Origin: Marinobacter sp. LA51
GTDB taxonomy: Bacteria; Pseudomonadota; Gammaproteobacteria; Pseudomonadales; Oleiphilaceae
Assembly: GCF_030297175.1 (NCBI RefSeq)
Contig: NZ_AP028070.1
Location: 3,658,001-3,722,000, forward strand
Length of the DNA stretch: 64,000 nucleotides
Direction: 5' to 3'
Shown here: positions 60,028 to 64,000 of the stretch, one piece after another
Layout: each line of letters starts with the position of its first letter
How positions within the stretch are numbered: position 1 is the stretch's first letter
The notes under the pieces: generated by a model
Databases searched by the model: none
What the model was told of the DNA's origin: nothing
Seen by the model: only the letters and a program-made list of their open reading frames with translations
Translations under genes and position numbers: made by a program

Positions 60028-61512
60028 GTGGGACTGTCGGTCACAAAATCCGAATTCACGCCGGAAGAGTTTGAACAATTCGCCGCCAAGGTTCGCTTGG
60101 ACCTGACCGCATTCTCTCGCCTTCTGGTCCGGCCTGGCTTCGGTGAGGGAGAAAGCTCCATTGGCGCTGAGGTCGAGTTCTACATTGTAAACCCCGACCT
60201 GCGGGTTCAGCCCATCAACACCGACATTGCCGCCAGCGTTCAGGACCCTCAACTGACGGTTGAGCTTAACCGCTTCAATCTCGAATACAACCTCAGCCCC
60301 CAGGCCTTCAAGGGCACTCCGTTTGCCCGAACCGAGCGGGAGCTGCTCGGGGCCATCCAACGAATAAACCAGCACGCAGAACCACTGGGCGGAGAACTGG
60401 TACCGATCGGCATTCTGCCCACCCTGCGCCAGTCCGATATCGGCGCGGAGGCGATGACCGACGAACCCCGCTACCACGCATTATCCGATGCGCTGATCAA
60501 GCAACGGGGCGAACCTTTCAGCATTCACATCGGCGGCAACGATGTCATTGATCTGGAGGCCGACGACGTCACCATGGAGGGCGCCAATACGTCATTCCAG
60601 CTGCACTGGCGGGTGCCTGCGGACCGGTTCGCCGATTATTTCAATGCCGTGCAACTGGTCACGCCCATTGTCCTGGCCCTCGCGAGCAATTCACCTAGCC
60701 TGTTTGGCCACCACCTCTGGGAAGAAACCCGCATTGCCCTGTTCAAGCAATGCATCGACAGCCGATCACCCAATCGAAGAACCTGGCGCCACCCACCCAG
60801 GGTCTATTTCGGCAACGGCTGGGCACGCAGCGCCTGGGAGCTGTTTGCGGCCTCCGCCTCGCTGTATCCGCCCATCCTGCCAATGATGTCAGAGGAAGAC
60901 CCGATGGCCGTGCTTGATCGGGGCGAGGTGCCGCAACTGGCCGAGATGCGCCTGCACCAGGGCACCACCTGGCCCTGGAACCGGGCCATCTATGACCCTA
61001 TCGGCGATGGTCATCTACGCATCGAGATCCGTTCCATGCCTGCCGGCCCAACGGCTGTGGATATGTGTGCCAACGGGCTGTTCGTGATCGGCGCGGCCCT
61101 GGCGGTACTGGACGACATCCCCCATCTGACCTCAATCCTCCCCTTCCATTACACCGAACATAATTTCTACCGCGCCGCCAAATACGGCATTGGCGCCGAA
61201 ATCATCTGGCCCCACAAGAATCAGGTGCAATTGCAGGATATGCCGCTCTTGACCGTGGCCCGCGAGCTGCTGCCCCGCGCCCGGGAGGCATTAAAACGAA
61301 CCGCCGTGGACCAGAACGAAATTAACCGCATGCTGGACATCATTGAGGGCCGCATTGAAACCGACATGACCGGCGCGCGCTGGCAGCGCCACATCACGGA
61401 GAATCTGTTCCAGTCCCTGAGTCCCGATGAGGCGTTCCGGAGCATGCTGGCGCTGTATATGGCCAACCAGAAAACCAATACACCGGTTCATCAATGGGCA
61501 CTGTCGCCGTGA
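60028..61512 (+). CDS. GCS2-family carboxylate-amine ligase (glutamate-cysteine ligase-like)
   Basis: A protein of about 494 residues (GTG 60028 with GGAGA upstream; GTG 60004 is the alternative). The family start S-S-I-G-A-E-V-E-F-Y, the long N-x-E-Y-N-L-S-P block and R-I-E-I-R-S-M-P-A-G-P-T place it in the glutamate-cysteine ligase 2 group of ATP-dependent ligases. Members join a carboxylate to an amine. It is not the GshA of gammaproteobacteria, so the product need not be gamma-glutamylcysteine. Its end overlaps the aspartoacylase-type gene by 19 bp, so the two are translationally linked and probably act on related peptide-like compounds. Confidence 0.85.
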   Translation: MGLSVTKSEFTPEEFEQFAAKVRLDLTAFSRLLVRPGFGEGESSIGAEVEFYIVNPDLRVQPINTDIAASVQDPQLTVELNRFNLEYNLSPQAFKGTPFARTERELLGAIQRINQHAEPLGGELVPIGILPTLRQSDIGAEAMTDEPRYHALSDALIKQRGEPFSIHIGGNDVIDLEADDVTMEGANTSFQLHWRVPADRFADYFNAVQLVTPIVLALASNSPSLFGHHLWEETRIALFKQCIDSRSPNRRTWRHPPRVYFGNGWARSAWELFAASASLYPPILPMMSEEDPMAVLDRGEVPQLAEMRLHQGTTWPWNRAIYDPIGDGHLRIEIRSMPAGPTAVDMCANGLFVIGAALAVLDDIPHLTSILPFHYTEHNFYRAAKYGIGAEIIWPHKNQVQLQDMPLLTVARELLPRAREALKRTAVDQNEINRMLDIIEGRIETDMTGARWQRHITENLFQSLSPDEAFRSMLALYMANQKTNTPVHQWALSP

Positions 61513-62549
61513 GCACATCGAACCTTTTGGATTACCTGCATGACCCGTCACCCCGAACACTGGGGCGCTCAGCCCTTGAGTGGCTGGACCGACTGCGCAA
61601 GCCCACGGTGGTTCATGTGGCCGGTCGCGATCGCACGCGGACCCGGGCCATGGCCACGCTACTGCACGGGAACGAACCTTCCGGTCTGTTCGCCCTGCAC
61701 CGATGGCTGCTGGAGCAGCACACGCCGGAGGTGAACATGCTGTTTCTGCTCGGCGGCGTCCATCCTGCGAAAATCCCACCCGCACTGTCACACCGCCAGC
61801 TACCGCATGGGCTGGACCTCAACCGGTGCTTCCGGCAACCTTTCAAGGGCGAGGAAGGGGCTATTGCCCAGGCCCTGCTGGCCGAGCTTCAGAAAGTAAA
61901 ACCAGAATGCCTGCTGGACGTGCACAACACCTCGGGCACCGGCCCGGCCTTCGCCGTGACCATCACCAGCGACGCCGCCCACCAGGCGCTGGCGTCCCTG
62001 TTCACCAATCGGCTCGTGATGACGGACCTTCGCCTGGGTGCGTTGATGGAGTATTCGGAACAGGAGGTACCCACGGTAACCATCGAGTGTGGCGGCTCTC
62101 AGGAAGAACAGGCGCATCAACTGGCCTACGAGGGACTCGTGCGGTACACCGAAAGAGCCGATGTGTTGTCACAGGAAAAAGCGGAGTGGGACGTTAACGT
62201 GCTGCGCAACCCGATTCGGGTGGAACTGGCGCCGGAAGCGACCATCGAATACCGCCTTGCGCCCACCGGCCAGGCCGACCTCACCTTTCCGCCCGACATC
62301 GAACGGCGGAATTTCGGGGTTGTATCCCCGGATGAGCCGCTGGGGTGGGTGGGGGAAAAAGGACTGAGCATACTCACCGCGATCGGCCACAACCGCGCCG
62401 AGACCATGGAGCAGATTCTGCGAGTGAAGGATGGGCAGATCTACCCCGCCCAGGCCCTTAAAGCCTTTATGATCACCACCAACCCGGTGATTGCGAAGAG
62501 TGATTGCCTGTTCTATGCGGTGAAAGCGACCGGCGAGCCGATTTTTTAA
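61494..62549 (+). CDS. Succinylglutamate desuccinylase/aspartoacylase-family zinc hydrolase
   Basis: A 351-residue M14-like zinc amidohydrolase. L-L-H-G-N-E-P-S-G gives the metal ligands His58 and Glu61, D-L-N-R (108-111) binds the substrate carboxylate, D-V-H-N-T-S-G gives His144, and T-I-E-C-G-G places the catalytic Glu198. This is the AstE/AspA active-site set. The C-terminal domain (about 215-351) is beta-rich. Such enzymes hydrolyse N-acyl amino acids or amide-linked amino-acid compounds. With the GCS2-family ligase upstream it may make and break one and the same amide bond. The substrate is unknown. Confidence 0.88.
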   Translation: MGTVAVSTSNLLDYLHDPSPRTLGRSALEWLDRLRKPTVVHVAGRDRTRTRAMATLLHGNEPSGLFALHRWLLEQHTPEVNMLFLLGGVHPAKIPPALSHRQLPHGLDLNRCFRQPFKGEEGAIAQALLAELQKVKPECLLDVHNTSGTGPAFAVTITSDAAHQALASLFTNRLVMTDLRLGALMEYSEQEVPTVTIECGGSQEEQAHQLAYEGLVRYTERADVLSQEKAEWDVNVLRNPIRVELAPEATIEYRLAPTGQADLTFPPDIERRNFGVVSPDEPLGWVGEKGLSILTAIGHNRAETMEQILRVKDGQIYPAQALKAFMITTNPVIAKSDCLFYAVKATGEPIF

Positions 62550-62594
62550 ACCCCCACCCCGTCCAGATCGCCGCAGTTGGCTTTACCCATTTGA

Positions 62595-63134
62595 TTAGAG
62601 GTTCAGCCGCTCGTTCTCCCGTTGGAAAATGTCACGAATGGTGGCGCCATCAGAGGGTTCTTCTTCGAAGGTTTCCGGGTTCCATTGACTGCGCTGGGTA
62701 TCAAAAAAGTCGCCGCCATAAATATGAATGCCACCGGTAAACCGCTGCAAAGGATTGGTGACGGAATGCACCGCGTCTTCACGCATCATGGCGGTGTCGG
62801 ATGCGCGCAAGGCATTGGCGCCACATGCCTTAATGCCAGCTGGCGTCCTCTTCCAGAAAATATTGTCTTCACGGCCGGTATAAATGCCGATGTTGGCCCA
62901 CATCAGATGGTTATGGGGCATGAGATTCATACGCGGTGTCCACGTAGCCGCGAAGATGGTCAGCGTCGGTGAACTCAGAAGAACATTCAGCCCGGCTTTG
63001 TCAGGCTCACCCAAGGCGGCCAGCACCGCAGCAGGCTCGGAGACCGCCCGGGCAAGCACCTCATTGACTGCTGCTTGCGCATCGGTCTCCCTGTTAGCAG
63101 CGATGCAGTCAGCAACAAAGCGTTCGATATCCAT
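62595..63134 (-). CDS. Cupin-type metal-dependent protein (COG5553/cysteine dioxygenase-like)
   Basis: The ATG at 63134 with GGGAG upstream gives 179 residues. The M-P-H-N-H-L-M-W-A-N-I-G-I-Y-T-G-R-E-D-N region provides a His-x-His pair and a Glu at cupin spacing. H-S-V-T-N-P and G-G-I-H-I-Y-G-G-D-F give the second cupin motif. It matches the predicted metal-dependent enzymes of the double-stranded beta-helix superfamily, related to cysteine dioxygenases. The presumed role is oxygenation of a small thiol or similar compound with Fe(II). It converges with the zinc-hydrolase gene. Confidence 0.78.
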   Translation of the reverse strand: MDIERFVADCIAANRETDAQAAVNEVLARAVSEPAAVLAALGEPDKAGLNVLLSSPTLTIFAATWTPRMNLMPHNHLMWANIGIYTGREDNIFWKRTPAGIKACGANALRASDTAMMREDAVHSVTNPLQRFTGGIHIYGGDFFDTQRSQWNPETFEEEPSDGATIRDIFQRENERLNL

Positions 63135-63206
63135 GCTTTTTACTCCCATGAGAGAGCCGGTCTGATCTCACCGTGTAACCGGGGGTGTGTTCTTAACCAG
63201 TCTAGT

Positions 63207-63416
63207 TCACTGGGAGGGTGGCGCGCCTTCGTCGCACTTCTTACAGTTAAGAAGATGTCCGAGCATGTCATTCCGTGTTTCTAACTTCTCCACCCAAGGT
63301 CGATTCTGCCAGGGCGGATTGTGCCTGACATGCTGAAAATGCCCACATGACAGTTCCGCGACCCAGTCATCGAACTCATCTTTGTGGAATCCCGTGATTG
63401 GTTGGTTCATGGTCAC
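63207..63416 (-). CDS. DUF3565 family protein
   Basis: A 69-residue protein with the DUF3565 pattern: Q-P-I-T-G-F-H-K-D-E, W-V-A-E-L-S-C-G-H-F-Q-H-V-R-H-N-P-P-W-Q-N-R-P-W-V and a C-terminal L-L-N-C-K-K-C-D. The C-G-H and C-x-x-C residues with nearby His suggest a small metal-binding fold, probably zinc. Function unknown. Either ATG (63416 or two codons further in) may be used. Confidence 0.88.
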   Translation of the reverse strand: MTMNQPITGFHKDEFDDWVAELSCGHFQHVRHNPPWQNRPWVEKLETRNDMLGHLLNCKKCDEGAPPSQ

Positions 63417-63489
63417 CTAAGGCTTTTTTTGTTACATGAGAAGGCCGTCCGGGGAAGCCCCTCGGGCTGGAACGTATTTAGTGCACTGA

Positions 63490-63822
63490 TTATGTAGTGC
63501 GCGGCGCAAACATGATGATTGCCATACCCACTAAAGCGACGGCTGAGCCAACCAGGTCCCAGGCCGTCGGACGAATGCCGTCCACTGCCCACAGCCAGAG
63601 TATTGCCATGAAAATATAAACGCCACCATACGCAGCATAGACCCTACCCGCAGCGGTCGGGTGCAATGACAGAAGCCAAGCAAATGCCACAAGGCTCAGC
63701 GCACCTGGCACCAGAAGCCAGATAGTTTTACCTTCGCGAAGCCAGAGATAGGGCAAGTAACAGCCGACGATCTCCGCTAAAGCGGTAACGAGAAATAAGC
63801 CAACGGTTTTCAACTCAGGCAA
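63490..63822 (-). CDS. UPF0060/YnfA-family membrane protein
   Basis: A 110-residue protein with four TM helices and the YnfA pattern: [20 protein letters not shown] at the start, [18 protein letters not shown] in the middle and a G-x-A-V-A-L-x-G-M-A-I-I-M end. YnfA proteins are related to small multidrug-resistance (SMR) exporters. Activity here is unknown. It lies beside an attC-like palindrome, so it might be a captured gene. Confidence 0.92.
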   Translation of the reverse strand: MPELKTVGLFLVTALAEIVGCYLPYLWLREGKTIWLLVPGALSLVAFAWLLSLHPTAAGRVYAAYGGVYIFMAILWLWAVDGIRPTAWDLVGSAVALVGMAIIMFAPRTT

Positions 63823-63845
63823 AAGAACCTACTCCTTGGTAGCAC

Positions 63846-63923
63846 ACGTAACGCTGAGCACAGCGGCGCCACGACCGGGGCGTCCGGCGGTCAACGGCCG
63901 CGTACTGATGCGCCTTGTTAATG
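63846..63923. repeat. attC-like imperfect palindrome upstream of ynfA
   Basis: 78 bases bounded by ACGTAAC and GTTAATG, near matches to the attC ends RYYYAAC and GTTRRRY (6/7 and 5/7). The inner arms GAGCACAG and CTGATGCGC pair with one extra base, as in integron recombination sites. No integrase gene or further copy is in the window. May be a remnant or coincidence. Confidence 0.28.
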
Positions 63924-64000
63924 GCCGGTTACCCGGCGGTTAATCCCTGGCACCCAAACACGAATGCCCTCTGCAATGCAGCTTGCACTTACCCCAGCCC

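Noticed and set aside
1..64000. CRISPR array, tRNA/rRNA genes, insertion sequences or prophage
   Set aside because: No spaced direct repeats, cloverleaf-type sequences, transposase, integrase or phage structural genes were seen.

Overview
The window looks like a chromosomal segment of a marine, Gram-negative gammaproteobacterium, most likely Marinobacter or a close relative. This is an inference from gene content: an LpxL-type lipid A acyltransferase, a betIBA glycine-betaine operon with a BCCT-like transporter, paired TAXI-type TRAP transporters, PEP-CTERM proteins, DUF3581 and DUF2897 proteins, and several c-di-GMP proteins. Coding density is high and most of the sequence is GC-rich. Two AT-rich intergenic islands stand out (about 40.36-40.68 kb and 57.9-58.4 kb). 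I saw no tRNA, rRNA, CRISPR array, transposase or phage gene.

Layout. 0-5.4 kb: a truncated LpxL-family gene, a DUF302 protein, a Baeyer-Villiger-type monooxygenase, an SGNH hydrolase and a large alpha/beta-hydrolase lipoprotein. 5.6-8.9 kb: a PfkB kinase, an acetylpolyamine amidohydrolase-like protein and a YqhD-type aldehyde reductase behind a TetR/NemR-like operator. 9-12.5 kb: rlmE, a SpoU methyltransferase, a transglutaminase-like protein and an orphan periplasmic binding protein. 12.7-16.8 kb: a peroxide-defence cluster (ahpF, a DUF3581 protein, a Prx5 peroxiredoxin, ahpC). ahpF and ahpC have matching OxyR-type operators abutting their -35 boxes. 16.9-24.5 kb: a PQQ-type sugar dehydrogenase/dihaem lipoprotein, then betI-betB-betA and a compact BCCT-like transporter, with a perfect 20-bp BetI-type palindrome ahead of betI.

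24.5-30.1 kb: a ShlB/FhaC-type outer-membrane transporter with no passenger gene, divergent from a FecR-domain protein with an Asp/Gly-repeat tail and a CHASE2-PAS-GGDEF(degenerate)-EAL protein. 30-34.4 kb: a class II histone-deacetylase homologue with a small partner protein, an orphan solute-binding protein and a KefB/C-type antiporter. 34.5-44.9 kb: two divergent TAXI-TRAP systems. The left one is followed on the same strand by both subunits of a 3-oxoacid CoA-transferase and an unidentified permease, which suggests uptake and CoA activation of an organic acid. A LysR regulator closes the block.

45-54.6 kb: DUF1127, GST, an enolase-superfamily dehydratase, small conserved proteins, DUF2855, an AlkA-like glycosylase, a 7TMR-DISM/EAL protein and a molybdopterin oxidoreductase. 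54.8-64 kb: an Hpt-REC-REC protein with a degenerate GGDEF-EAL output, two divergent PEP-CTERM proteins with sigma-54-type promoters, a GCS2-ligase/aspartoacylase pair, a COG5553-like protein, DUF3565 and a YnfA-family membrane protein next to an attC-like imperfect palindrome.

The points I consider most worth following are the TpsB/FecR/CHASE2-EAL divergon, the PEP-CTERM pair with its putative sigma-54 control region, the duplicated OxyR promoter architecture, and the TAXI-CoA-transferase operon.
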